DNA from: Paenibacillus alvei DSM 29
GTDB taxonomy: Bacteria > Bacillota > Bacilli > Paenibacillales > Paenibacillaceae
DNA: 64,000 bases
Reading direction: 5' to 3'
Assembly (NCBI RefSeq): GCF_000293805.1
Contig: NZ_AMBZ01000012.1
Span: 1-64,000 of the forward strand
A model generated the notes under the pieces. That model was not told where the DNA came from and searched no databases. It was given only the letters and a program-made list of their open reading frames with translations. The position numbers and the translations under genes were made by a program. Shown in pieces: positions 45,078 to 54,173 of this stretch; position 1 is the stretch's first letter, and every line of letters begins with the position of its first letter.

Positions 45078-45936
45078 AACAATCACACAACTCCCAGTGG
45101 ATACTGATATCTTTAGCTATCTTTTTGGTTTGCAAGTCATACATGATCGAATAATTGATATCTTCCAGTGCTTCATTAGAAAATAAGGCATTTCCTTTTG
45201 TACGGAATATCAACTTATCTAAATAGTTAAAAATCATCGTTACAATAGAATAGATATCAATTACATTGAGTGAAGTTTCCACTTGAAAGTTGGGTTCTTG
45301 ATTATAAAGCAAATCTATTAAATTCTGATAAGTAAGTTCCCCAAACTGGCTGGTCCGTAATTGAGATTCAATGTGACCCATATGACATAGGTGACATGGC
45401 TTCTTCCATTTATGACAATACAGTGAATCAATGTAAAAACTATTATTGTATGTATATGTCATCAACAACAAGTTCCCATTCTTTTTCGTTTCGGATACAA
45501 TTTCTGTTGCCAGTTTTTTATCATAAGGATTTAAAAATATAATATTTAGAAGATTGGAATTTTTAGATCCTAATGGGGAATCTACTACAGAAAAATTAAG
45601 ATTAAAATCTGAGAAAAAATTGCTCATATGCTGCTTAATATTATGTGCAACGGCTCTGTTATTTGTAAAAAAATGAACAGTAGAGACATTGAAGCTATAT
45701 TGTATCTTGTGTTGAATAATTTTATACTTAAGCAAAAATTCAATGGATTGATCACAGTATTCTCTAAAGTGTTGTCTGATTCCACCTTCAGAAAGATCGG
45801 TGTTAGTCTTTGTATCAAGAATTTTAATCCAATCCTTCATTTGCTCATTATTAATCATCACTATACCAGCTTGATTTTGTACAACGATATCACCGCTAGG
45901 CAATTCATGATAAATGAAGTTTCCAACTGTATACAA
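45070..45936 (-). CDS. SagC-like leader-binding (E1-like) protein
   Basis: 288 residues. The N-terminus (VGNFIYHELPSGDIVVQNQA) fits the winged-helix leader-recognition part of TOMM cyclodehydratase partners. A middle Rossmann-like region is followed by a cysteine pair within KPCHLCHMGHIESQL, similar to the zinc-binding CxxC of E1-like proteins. It would hold the precursor leader and present the core to the YcaO protein. TTG start at 45936 behind AAGGGGTGA. It is the first gene after the precursor and a hairpin. Confidence 0.72.
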   Translation of the reverse strand: MYTVGNFIYHELPSGDIVVQNQAGIVMINNEQMKDWIKILDTKTNTDLSEGGIRQHFREYCDQSIEFLLKYKIIQHKIQYSFNVSTVHFFTNNRAVAHNIKQHMSNFFSDFNLNFSVVDSPLGSKNSNLLNIIFLNPYDKKLATEIVSETKKNGNLLLMTYTYNNSFYIDSLYCHKWKKPCHLCHMGHIESQLRTSQFGELTYQNLIDLLYNQEPNFQVETSLNVIDIYSIVTMIFNYLDKLIFRTKGNALFSNEALEDINYSIMYDLQTKKIAKDISIHWELCDCYE

Positions 45937-45991
45937 TTATTACTCACCCCTTATTCAAAGTTGTTCTGATACTCTCCATACCTTACTGCTT

Positions 45992-46017
45992 AGAGGCTGC
46001 ATAAAATCACAGCCTCT
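45992..46017 (-). terminator. Hairpin between precursor and biosynthetic genes
   Basis: AGAGGCTG and CAGCCTCT pair perfectly eight bases after the precursor stop. There is no T tract on the minus strand, so it is more likely a leaky terminator or mRNA 3'-stabilising stem that keeps precursor mRNA in excess over enzyme mRNA, as found between sagA and sagB. Confidence 0.6.
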
Positions 46018-46024
46018 GTTCCTT

Positions 46025-46225
46025 TTATATCTTTATTTTCTTAGCCTGCGCAGCTCCACCGCCTTTTCCACAGCAGCATGAACAACAGTATGTGTCGCCG
46101 TCCATTCTTAGTTCTTGCACACCAGTGAGAACGCCAACACCAAACAAGTTATTTCCTTCCTGATCCTCAACATTAATGATATATGGCTTATGTTCTTTAT
46201 CATCTTTTCCATACGCAACTTCCAT
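46025..46225 (-). CDS. TOMM precursor peptide, core CCSCCCGKGGG
   Basis: 66 residues. The leader is acidic and hydrophilic (MEVAYGKDDKEHKPYIINVE, then DQEGNNLFGVGVLTGVQELR) and ends near MDGDTY. The core is CCSCCCGKGGG with a short basic tail AAQAKKIKI. The Cys/Ser run followed by glycines is the hallmark of SagA/heterocycloanthracin-like substrates, giving up to six azole sites. ATG at 46225 sits eight bases after GGGAGG; a GTG three codons upstream overlaps the SD. It is immediately upstream of the maturation genes, on the same strand. The Gly-Lys-Gly3 and lysine-rich tail are unlike streptolysin S. Confidence 0.85.
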   Translation of the reverse strand: MEVAYGKDDKEHKPYIINVEDQEGNNLFGVGVLTGVQELRMDGDTYCCSCCCGKGGGAAQAKKIKI

Positions 46226-46775
46226 TTTTTTCACCTCCCTCTTTTCATACTTTGTATAAGAACTCTCATTCCAAAACTATGTTCCAAACTCAAAAGATTG
46301 GAATTTGAGTCTATACACCTATCTCATTCTGGAGCCCATATGAGCTAGAAAAGCAGCAAACTAAAACTTATCTCCATTCTGTCTCACATTGAATGTCCTC
46401 TCACTTCATGGCCGCTCCCTGTTTCAACCTTATCATGATTTTCCTTTAATCTCCTTTTTCTTAATTAAGGAAAATTCCATGAATCTTATCGTAAAAAGGA
46501 AACTTATAGAGAACCCTGCAAAAATTCACTTTTTTCAAAAAACTAAGCTGTCAGAGAAAACGAGCCTCTAGAATCGCTTCTAAGGCCCGTTTCGTGAGGA
46601 AATGTATTTGCATCCCCTAAATTCAGTTTTTCTAAGTGTGGAGTTTTTCCGAAATGAAGGTTTTAAGGATGAAAAGGCTGACCTCTATTTCAAGGTAGCT
46701 TAAATGTGATGTAGAGTAGCTTGTTGGCGCTAGCGATCACCGTTACCTTGTAAGGTGCTAATTTTCCACACAGCC

Positions 46776-46808
46776 TTTGACAGGTAGACAAGCTACACTT
46801 CAATCAAC
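46776..46808 (+). repeat. 33-bp direct repeat, right of the TOMM block
   Basis: TTTGACAGGTAGACAAGCT followed by ACACTTCAATCAAC, matching 38511-38543 at 31 of 33 positions in the same orientation. The gene-free stretch 46226-46775 before it shows no supportable ORF. Confidence 0.75.
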
Positions 46809-46865
46809 GAGAATACGAACCCATTTGAAAATAATTTAATAACTGTACATGCCACTCGTCTCACC

Positions 46866-47072
46866 TTGTCTACAGCGACGGATACAATTGAGCGTCTCAT
46901 GAAGCAACGCCGCCTGAAAGACCACGTCATCAGCCGCAACTGCACTTCCATAGACGAACTGCAACGCGAAATAGATCGCTATATCAAGGACTACAATAAT
47001 CACAGATATCAATGGGGATTAAAAAAGATGACCCCTGTGCAGTACAGAAATCATCATTTATCAACTGCTTAA
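46866..47072 (+). pseudogene. IS3-family (IS150-like) OrfB C-terminal fragment
   Basis: Reads MKQRRLKDHVISRNCTSIDE, LQREIDRYIKDYNNHRYQWG and LKKMTPVQYRNHHLSTA then stop, the C-terminal end of an IS150-type transposase including the third catalytic region. Only this end remains. A sequence TTGACAAGGGGATCAGTTC follows, probably the element's right end. Confidence 0.8.
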
Positions 47073-47202
47073 CCGTCTTCTTTTTTAGTATTCTTGACAA
47101 GGGGATCAGTTCTCTGAACCCCCTCTCTTTTCAAAATGTCATTTATGAGCTTTTTTTCTATAAAGAGTCTGATTCATATTTTAGTAGAATTTTTAGCGTT
47201 AA

Positions 47203-48159
47203 TCACATCTGCATCGTTGGTTCAGTCGAATCTTCGGAGCCCGCTATATTTTTAAATGTAACATTTAGAATCTCGGAAGAATTAGATCTATATACAACTA
47301 CTAGATCATTATTGTGAAAGTACATGCGATCTATTGATAAGAAATTTGAAATATGCATCTTCTGAAAGTTAGCTCCTCCTGAACGTTGTACCATGAGCTC
47401 CCCTGTACCTTGAACATAGGCAACATTATACAAAGCATCAGGTCCTGGAACGTTTCCTCCCAAGGCAACAGACTGCACCTGGCCGTTAACAAGTCCAGGA
47501 TTTACCCATGAGCGAGAATTTGTAATATGGATGTCCTGATATGTTGTATTTCCAACCGCATCTTTTGCAATGACGGTGTACCATCCATTTGATTGCACAA
47601 CATAAGTTCTAGATGTTCCAAGATTATAAATTTTGTAAAAATCATAATTTGATCTTGAGCCTGGAGCTATTTGCAATGACGTTACACCCATATTATCTGT
47701 TGCATCAATATTAATTGTTACACTTCCATCTGCCAAACTTACTTTAGAAGAGGTTAACTTTAAAATAGGAGGCTCATTATCATCTGGAAGGACGATATTA
47801 TTGAAAGTTGTCGAATCAGATGTTCCTCCATTATTTGACCAATTGACAACTAAATTGTTTCCTGAGAAATAAACAGATGATAATTTCCATATGCCATTGC
47901 TAGAGTATACAGACTGTTGTCCAATGATTTTTCTATCTTTCATCACAGAAATAGTATAACTAGGACCGCCACCCGTTACATTTACCCTATAGCTTTTTCC
48001 ATCTGGACCTATTTCAGCACAAGACAAGCCGCTGCAAGATGCCGCTTCTGCTTTTATCGGCTCGAAGATAGAACCATGTGGAACCATACCTACAAGAAGA
48101 GACAATGCACTTACAAATGCTACAATTTTCTTTGTGTTTTCATTATATCTTCTATTCAC
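47203..48159 (-). CDS. Secreted Ig-like hypothetical protein
   Basis: 318 residues. A signal peptide (TKKIVAFVSALSLLVGMVPH, cleavage near AEAAS) is followed by a small Cys-containing segment (CSGLSCAEIG) and beta-rich modules, one of them bacterial Ig-like (DNEPPILKLTSSKVSLADGS ... VIAKDAVGNTTYQD). I do not recognise a specific function; an extracellular or adhesive role is inferred from layout. It lies in the accessory zone right of the TOMM block. Confidence 0.7.
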   Translation of the reverse strand: MNRRYNENTKKIVAFVSALSLLVGMVPHGSIFEPIKAEAASCSGLSCAEIGPDGKSYRVNVTGGGPSYTISVMKDRKIIGQQSVYSSNGIWKLSSVYFSGNNLVVNWSNNGGTSDSTTFNNIVLPDDNEPPILKLTSSKVSLADGSVTINIDATDNMGVTSLQIAPGSRSNYDFYKIYNLGTSRTYVVQSNGWYTVIAKDAVGNTTYQDIHITNSRSWVNPGLVNGQVQSVALGGNVPGPDALYNVAYVQGTGELMVQRSGGANFQKMHISNFLSIDRMYFHNNDLVVVYRSNSSEILNVTFKNIAGSEDSTEPTMQM

Positions 48160-48436
48160 TATTTATATCTCCCGTTTTTCAATTTTGATACTTACTATTA
48201 TATGGAATATACTGAATTTTTACAAATCGTTTTTGCTTAATTTGGATTGTTAATAGTAAATCAAACAGCTTTTTTAAGGGCTGATCTTCTGTATTCAATA
48301 GGGTCATATAGCCTAAAAAGCAACTACCAAAATTCTATATGTGACAGATTTGTTAATAAAAAGAAATAATAAAGGATACGACGTTTTTATATCGAAATAT
48401 ATTCCTGTACCAAAATATAGAAGGGAGATTGCAATC

Positions 48437-48832
48437 ATGATCACAAAAAAGAATTTGGTAGTTGCAGTACTCACTCTCTCATTAGGTCTAGGGTTTGCGG
48501 CAGGAGCTACACCTGCGCTTGCCCATGCGGATTCATCCGCATCGAACAGCACTTCGGTCTCGACCCTGGACAAACAGGATCAATCCACTTTCACCGGATT
48601 TGTTAGTTCCATTAGCGACACGTACATGACCATTGTAAATGCGCCCACAAAAGAGCAAGCCTTGCAAGGAGAGTGGTGGGAGCTCGTTAATCAGGGAAAA
48701 GTATTATTAGTTCCGGTTCCAGAAAATGAAACCTATGCAGTAGGCGACCAGTTAAATGTGTATTACAAAGCGATGACGATGTCGCTTCCGCCAATTGCGA
48801 TTATGCCTGTCCTTGAAAAAATCACAGAGTAG
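48437..48832 (+). CDS. Small secreted protein, paralogue A
   Basis: 131 residues. GGGAG precedes ATG. A signal peptide (KKNLVVAVLTLSLGLGFAAG, cleavage at ALA-HA) is followed by a mature part containing TFTGFVSSISDTYMTIVNAP and VGDQLNVYYKAMTMSLPP, likely a single small beta-barrel. Paralogue B at 51386-51778 is about 90% identical, and their 5' regions match over about 100 bases. Function unknown. Confidence 0.75.
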   Translation: MITKKNLVVAVLTLSLGLGFAAGATPALAHADSSASNSTSVSTLDKQDQSTFTGFVSSISDTYMTIVNAPTKEQALQGEWWELVNQGKVLLVPVPENETYAVGDQLNVYYKAMTMSLPPIAIMPVLEKITE

Positions 48833-48854
48833 TTTCGAAAAATAGCATAATGCT

Positions 48855-48883
48855 AACCCGGCATCATTCAGATGCCGGGTTTT
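48855..48883 (+). terminator. Terminator of paralogue A
   Basis: AACCCGGCATC and GATGCCGGGTT form an 11-bp stem around ATTCA, followed by a short T tract. Confidence 0.75.
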
Positions 48884-48980
48884 ACGTATTTTCACAATAC
48901 TTTTGTCTGGTTCTGCCACAGCTTACGAACAAAAAGAGCATTCGCTGCGATTACCGCTTATAAAAAGGAAGCATTTTCAC

Positions 48981-49964
48981 CTAAAAAGTTTGACTGCCAA
49001 TCTGTAGATTGATTTCCTCGTAAGTAATTTTCTTAGTCTCGTTATCTCCAAACTTACGAACAACAGGTGTAGGATTTTGATTAAAATTCATACTTAAGCT
49101 TTGGTTAGAATAGTGACCGGCAGGATCGATGTAATATTTATAATCAATTATTTTTTCTATATCTATTTCAGCATAAGCAATTCCTTCCGTTTCTGCAGGA
49201 ATCATATCGCTAATTGGTTCTCCATCAGGTCCATAAATACAAGTATGTCCACTCTTAAATGTATCGAAGTATTCTTTTTGTTCAGGTGTTAAACAAATCA
49301 TGCTTTTCATTTTTTCCGAATATATAGAGGATGTCATTAAAACAAAGGTTTGAGTTGAAATAGCATAATATCGACTTGAGATTTCATCATCAAAGTATCC
49401 TGGCCAGGAGGCTACGTGTACTTGTTCATTTTGTGAATTCATTGCAAGCAGATTTAAAGGAACCTGGTGTTCCCAACACATCAGTCCGCCCAAATTACCA
49501 AGCTCTGTTTTAAATACTGGCATCAAGCCTCCACTTCCGTCCCCCCATATAAGTCTTTCAGCAACAGATGCTCTCATCTTTCGATGTTTTCCAATTAAAT
49601 CCCCCTTGGGATTAAACCAAAGTTGAGTTAAATATAAAGATCCACCATCTTTTTCACTACAAGAAATACATACGTAAGTTTCGTGTTTCCTAGCTGCTTC
49701 ACTTATTTTTTGAATAGCCAAGCTTGGAATTTCAACTGCATTTTTGTAGAGGTCCTTATAGAATTTTTTTGTATATTCTGGATGACCAATAAACGCAAAC
49801 CAAGGATAACCGGGAAGAAAAGCTTCGGGAAAAGCAACTAATTTTGCATCATTTGATGCTGCTTCAGCAATCAATTTGCAAGATTTCTCAACTGTTGCAT
49901 CTAAATCCAAGTATACAGGTGCAGCCTGGACGGCTGCTGCGCGATATTTAGGATAATTTCCCAC
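48981..49964 (-). CDS. Nitrilase-type carbon-nitrogen hydrolase
   Basis: 327 residues with the Glu-Lys-Cys triad of the branch 1 nitrilases: Glu47 in VAFPEAFLPGYPW, Lys129 in IGKHRKM and Cys163 in GGLMCWEH. It would convert a nitrile or cyanide to the acid plus ammonia. The length fits aliphatic nitrilases and cyanide dihydratases; the substrate cannot be read. It stands alone, separated from the next minus-strand gene by 385 gene-free bases (49965-50349), and lies between two copies of a secreted-protein gene. Confidence 0.9.
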   Translation of the reverse strand: MGNYPKYRAAAVQAAPVYLDLDATVEKSCKLIAEAASNDAKLVAFPEAFLPGYPWFAFIGHPEYTKKFYKDLYKNAVEIPSLAIQKISEAARKHETYVCISCSEKDGGSLYLTQLWFNPKGDLIGKHRKMRASVAERLIWGDGSGGLMPVFKTELGNLGGLMCWEHQVPLNLLAMNSQNEQVHVASWPGYFDDEISSRYYAISTQTFVLMTSSIYSEKMKSMICLTPEQKEYFDTFKSGHTCIYGPDGEPISDMIPAETEGIAYAEIDIEKIIDYKYYIDPAGHYSNQSLSMNFNQNPTPVVRKFGDNETKKITYEEINLQIGSQTF

Positions 49965-50349
49965 AATAAATTTCTCCTTTTGTAATTATTTATAATTATT
50001 TAAGTACAAATAATTATTTAATTACAAATTAACATGTAAGAATTCGTTTGTAACCATCCACTTTCCACTTTTTTACTCATCCACTTTCCATTTTTATTAA
50101 TTTGATCAAAGAGAAATATAAACCTCAATCGATGAAACGTTGACTGCTTTTCAAATCGGTCGCTCTCTAAGGTTTTCGTTACGATAACGCCGTTGCTGAA
50201 GCCACATTTAGGAGTTCATTAGCAAATGAACTTTCATAGCTAGAAGATCATTAGTTCAATTTACACGGTATCTTTCTAAAAATTAGCAACGTATTTATTC
50301 GGAATAATATCAAAATCCTCCTCAAGAATCTGACAAAACTCTTCTTCGT

Positions 50350-51106
50350 TTATCGTTCGTTTTCTTTTTTACCGTTTTTGGTTTGTGTAAAACTTCGTTT
50401 CGTTAGTGAAATATGCCCGCCTTCAATTAATTTACAGACAATATGTCTTTTGTTAAAGGGGGATTCTGGGTGCTCAACAATCGTATTTTGTACCAGATTT
50501 ACTTTATCAGTATCTATTTCATCTAATGTAAATGCATACCCAACACACCATGTATTTGTAGGTTCAGAATCAAGGAAATGAGCACTCTCCCCATTCTCTC
50601 CTTTTTTCATTTCTAGCAGATAGGTTCCTTTCTCAGTATTTTGTTTACGGATACGGTATTTTCCGGTTTGGGATGAGATGACTTCACCGCTGAATGGGAC
50701 TGGATATAAGGGAAGATGTGAGGCAAATCCCCCGTCTATAATATATTTCTGATCATTATGATTTAAAATAATAATGACATGCCCATCATCAGGCTTCCAA
50801 TTATTAGTCCCCAAATCATAGACCGTACCAACTACTCGATAGACATCAAACCCACAATCAACCAAAAAATAGTATAATAAGGAATTGAGTTCGTAACAGA
50901 GTCCTCCGCGATGGGTTAACAGCAATTTTTCTTGAACACTCGCTCTAGAAATGTTGCGGACATTCTTATCCATGACGTCTAAATTTTCATAGGGCAATAC
51001 ATATCCCATTTGCAGTAAGATTCCATGTAAATCCTCAAAGGTTACATCTTCTTTTGGAGATATCTGCAACCGAGAGAAAAAACTCTTTTTGTAATTCAGT
51101 TAACAC
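50350..51106 (-). CDS. Arylamine N-acetyltransferase (one apparent frameshift)
   Basis: About 250 residues. The catalytic triad is visible: Cys in RGGLCYELN, His in DDGHVIIILN and Asp in YIIDGGFASH. It moves acetyl from acetyl-CoA to arylamines or hydrazines. The open frame starts at QISPKEDVTFEDL, but a better N-terminus (VLTELQKEFFSRLQISPKED) is obtained from the GTG at 51106 if the run of six at 51077-51082 has five. So the gene is probably full length. Confidence 0.88.
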
Positions 51107-51385
51107 TTTACAATCACTCCCATTTATACATATTTAATCCATTTGTTTTAATGTTACGCCAATTAAAATATATAATCAAGTCTAAAAGTATTCTGGAACG
51201 GCCAGCTTCCTGTAAATCCACCGACGCGGTATGCGCCCGGCTCAATTTAATGTTCTTTTTATCAATAAAAAATTCCCAAAATTCTAAATGTGACAGATTT
51301 GTTAATAAAAAGAAATAATAAAGGATACAAAGCTTTTATATAGAAATATATTCCTGTACCAAAATATAGAAGGAGGGTTACAAAC

Positions 51386-51778
51386 ATGATTACGAAAAAT
51401 TTGGTAGTTGCGGTACTCACTCTCTCATTAGGTTTAGGGGTTGCAGCAGGAGCGACACCTGCGCTTGCCCATGCGGATGAATCCGCATCGAACAACATTT
51501 CGGTCTCGGCCGTGGATAAACAGGATCAATCCACTTTCACTGGCTTTGTCAGTTCCGTTGGCGACACGTACATGACCATTGTAAATGCGCCCACAAAAGA
51601 GCAAGCCTTGCAAGGAGAGTGGTGGGAGCTCGTTAATCAGGGAAAAATATTATTAGTTCCTGTTCCGGAAAATGGGACATATGCAGTAGGCGACCAATTA
51701 AATGTGCATTACAAAGCGATGACAAAGTCGCTTCCGCCAATTGCGATCATGCCTGTCCTTGAAAAAATTACAGAGTAA
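51386..51778 (+). CDS. Small secreted protein, paralogue B
   Basis: 130 residues, nearly identical to paralogue A (48437-48832): signal peptide with NLVVAVLTLSLGLGVAAGAT, then TFTGFVSSVGDTYMTIVNAP and KAMTKSLPPIAIMP. The 5' flank also matches, so the copies form direct repeats of about 530 bp around the nitrilase and acetyltransferase genes. Confidence 0.75.
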   Translation: MITKNLVVAVLTLSLGLGVAAGATPALAHADESASNNISVSAVDKQDQSTFTGFVSSVGDTYMTIVNAPTKEQALQGEWWELVNQGKILLVPVPENGTYAVGDQLNVHYKAMTKSLPPIAIMPVLEKITE

Positions 51779-51803
51779 TTCCAAAAAATTTCATATAATG
51801 TCC

Positions 51804-51832
51804 ACCCGGTGTCGTTCAGATGCCGGGTTTTA
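51804..51832 (+). terminator. Terminator of paralogue B
   Basis: ACCCGG(T)G and (A)TGCCGGGT pair and run into TTTTAT, the counterpart of the terminator after paralogue A. Confidence 0.65.
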
Positions 51833-51895
51833 TATATGTTTACCGTACTTTTCTCGAGGTCTGCCCCTGCATAAACGATACAGTCACACAACAAA

Positions 51896-51922
51896 ACCAC
51901 AGGAAACAAAGGATCCTGTGGT
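51896..51922 (-). terminator. Hairpin downstream of the GMC operon
   Basis: ACCACAGGA and TCCTGTGGT form a perfect 9-bp stem 58 bases beyond the oxidoreductase stop. On the minus strand it is followed by a short T-rich run (TTTTGTTGTG). Confidence 0.55.
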
Positions 51923-51979
51923 CTACTTGCATGACGAATATGTTGTTCATTTGAATCGCACAGTGAAGAAACATGCTGT

Positions 51980-53551
51980 CTACAGTTGAAGCTTTTTTGC
52001 TTGTTCCTTAATATAATCTGCGGTTCGCAGCGCGAGCGACATTACGGTGTTTGTTGGATTGCCGCCTCCGGAGGTCACGAATATGCTGGCATCGCAGACG
52101 AACAGATTCGGGATATCGTGGCATTGCCCGTACGAATTGACGACCGAAGACTGTGGATTACTGCCCATCCGGCAGCCTCCCATAAGATGAGCAGTATCCG
52201 GCACGATATATTTGACCTCTCCGCCCTCCGCTTCCAGAATGGCGCTCATTGTGCCTACGGCATGGTCGATAAGGTTGCGGTCATTCTCTCCATAGCTGAA
52301 CGTAACCTTGGCTCGCGGCACGCCGTTCTCGTCCTGCTCATCGGTTAGCGTTACGCGGTTGTCCGGATTCGGCAGCACTTCTCCTACCATCGTAATTCTT
52401 CCGTAGTAATTATAGTCTAGCAGTTCTTCCTTAAGCCGACTCCCCCAGATCGGGCCTGTACGGGCCTTGCTCAAACCTTGGGCGAATCCGACGGGTCTTG
52501 CTCCATGTGCATGGAGGGTGTAGCCTCGCGCAAATCCCCTGCTCTTGTCCGTCTCATAAAAGTCTTGTGTCGTTGCCAATACCGGCGTCCCCTTGTACAG
52601 ACGAATATCGCGGTCGAACTTCGCGTATACATCCTCGCTGCTATGCGGCATGATCGCTTTGCCGACCCACCCGCTGCTATTGGCAAGCCCGTCCGGAAAT
52701 TGGCTGTTTGCGGAATGAAGCAATAATCGCGGGGTCTCAACCGCGTAGGCGGACAAAATAACCACCTTTGCCTTCTGCTCATAGGTCACGCCTTCATGCA
52801 CGAACGTTACGCCAGTTGCCTTGCCGTCGCTTCCCGTCAATACTTGCGTTACCATACAATCGGCAAGTACCTCTGCCCCAGCATTGATCGCCTTCGGGAT
52901 ATGCACAATTAAGGTGCTGAATTTCGAATTCGGCATGCATCCTTGATTGCAGAAGCCTCTATTAATGCACGGCGGACGGCCGTCGAATGGTGCCGATATA
53001 ATCGCAAGGGGCGGAACGGAAGATCGAATCCCCAGCTTTTCGCAGCCCTTCATGAACACATAAGCATTCGGACTCAGCGGATCCCGTTCCGGATGCGGAT
53101 AAGGGCCATGATAGCTGCCCCAAGGAAAATGCTTCGGACCGGACACCGCTATTTCTTTCTCAATGCGCGAGTAATACGGCTCCAGATCCTCATACTGTAT
53201 GGGCCAGTCCTCCCCTACGCCATCCAACGTTCTTGTTCGAAAGTCAGATTCATGGAAACGTAGAAAAACGGCCGTAAAATGTACCGTTCCCCCGCCTACG
53301 CCGCGCCCTGAATTGTTATGTCCCATCGTCAGCGGGTCTTTTCCATCTACAATACGAGTATCCTGCCAGCCTAAATTTTTCATCGTAAGCTCATCGCTTG
53401 CAAAATCCTGCTGCGGATCGCGGAATGGACCTGCTTCCAGCACAACAACGCGAAATCCAGCCTCGCTCAATTCCTTCGCAAGCACCCCGCCCGCAGCACC
53501 GGCGCCTACGATTACGACATCAGCCTCATCGGCAAATTTACGCAGTATCAT
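51980..53551 (-). CDS. GMC-type oxidoreductase (gluconate 2-dehydrogenase flavoprotein-like)
   Basis: About 523 residues. The FAD-binding Rossmann motif VVIVGAGAAGGVLAKEL sits near residue 12; the GMC C-terminus has TAHLMGGCRMG and FVTSGGGNPTNTVMSLALR. It resembles the large subunit of membrane-bound gluconate/sorbitol dehydrogenases. The start is the ATG at 53551, overlapping the upstream gene's stop (ATGA). The upstream subunit 3-like gene and a membrane protein gene suggest a small periplasmic-side or membrane-linked dehydrogenase complex; no cytochrome c gene is visible. Confidence 0.88.
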   Translation of the reverse strand: MILRKFADEADVVIVGAGAAGGVLAKELSEAGFRVVVLEAGPFRDPQQDFASDELTMKNLGWQDTRIVDGKDPLTMGHNNSGRGVGGGTVHFTAVFLRFHESDFRTRTLDGVGEDWPIQYEDLEPYYSRIEKEIAVSGPKHFPWGSYHGPYPHPERDPLSPNAYVFMKGCEKLGIRSSVPPLAIISAPFDGRPPCINRGFCNQGCMPNSKFSTLIVHIPKAINAGAEVLADCMVTQVLTGSDGKATGVTFVHEGVTYEQKAKVVILSAYAVETPRLLLHSANSQFPDGLANSSGWVGKAIMPHSSEDVYAKFDRDIRLYKGTPVLATTQDFYETDKSRGFARGYTLHAHGARPVGFAQGLSKARTGPIWGSRLKEELLDYNYYGRITMVGEVLPNPDNRVTLTDEQDENGVPRAKVTFSYGENDRNLIDHAVGTMSAILEAEGGEVKYIVPDTAHLMGGCRMGSNPQSSVVNSYGQCHDIPNLFVCDASIFVTSGGGNPTNTVMSLALRTADYIKEQAKKLQL

Positions 53552-54141
53552 GCTTCTTCCTTCGCCTCCCATGGATCAAGCCTTCCGATATCGCCGCGAA
53601 CATAGCCGCGCGGATATGCGGGACCGGCATACCCCATCTCCGACCATACAACTGGATACGAGCAATACGCCTCGACAGTCAGATTCAGCATTTTCACGAA
53701 CCATTCTCGCTGGAGATCACTTGACCATGTTGCAAAACCCGCTCTTCCTTCGCTAATTTGCTGCAGGACTTCGGTCACCTTCTGCACGTCCCATTTGGTT
53801 GCTTTTGTTCCCGTCAGTTGACACATGAGTTGGCCTACATGCTGAATGCCCTCAAGTATGAGCGTTTTCCGTTCCGGTATGCCAGCTTTACGTTCTCCTT
53901 CCCCCGTCGTTTCCTTCAATGTCCGGTCGACATGGGCAAGCACGTATCGAATCACTTCCTCGCGCTCGTCATCGACAAGCGCGGAGCATATTTGCCGCAG
54001 CAGCAGTTGTTCCTCGCCATCCAACACGACACAAGATTGCGGCTTTAGCACCCTGTTCGTCACGATGGCTTGCGTATGGGTGTCCCATGCTTCACGTTCA
54101 TCCATCACATTGAAGGAAGGATACCGAGTTCTTTTCACCAT
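53548..54141 (-). CDS. Gluconate 2-dehydrogenase subunit 3-like protein
   Basis: About 197 residues. The pattern (LLLRQICSALVDDEREEVIR ... FVKMLNLTVEAYCSYPVVWS and a final GYAGPAYPRGY) is that of the subunit 3 family that accompanies GMC dehydrogenases, where it helps assembly or export of the flavoprotein. No clear Tat signal is visible here. ATG at 54141 follows GGGGGTG. It is the middle gene of three. Confidence 0.8.
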   Translation of the reverse strand: MVKRTRYPSFNVMDEREAWDTHTQAIVTNRVLKPQSCVVLDGEEQLLLRQICSALVDDEREEVIRYVLAHVDRTLKETTGEGERKAGIPERKTLILEGIQHVGQLMCQLTGTKATKWDVQKVTEVLQQISEGRAGFATWSSDLQREWFVKMLNLTVEAYCSYPVVWSEMGYAGPAYPRGYVRGDIGRLDPWEAKEEA

Positions 54142-54173
54142 CAATAATCACCCCCGTACAGTGTTCTTCATCA

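Noticed and set aside
46389-46571. 60-codon plus-strand frame upstream of the IS150-like fragment
   Set aside because: No RBS at the start, AT-rich composition, no domain; probably noncoding DNA between the TOMM precursor and IS remnants.
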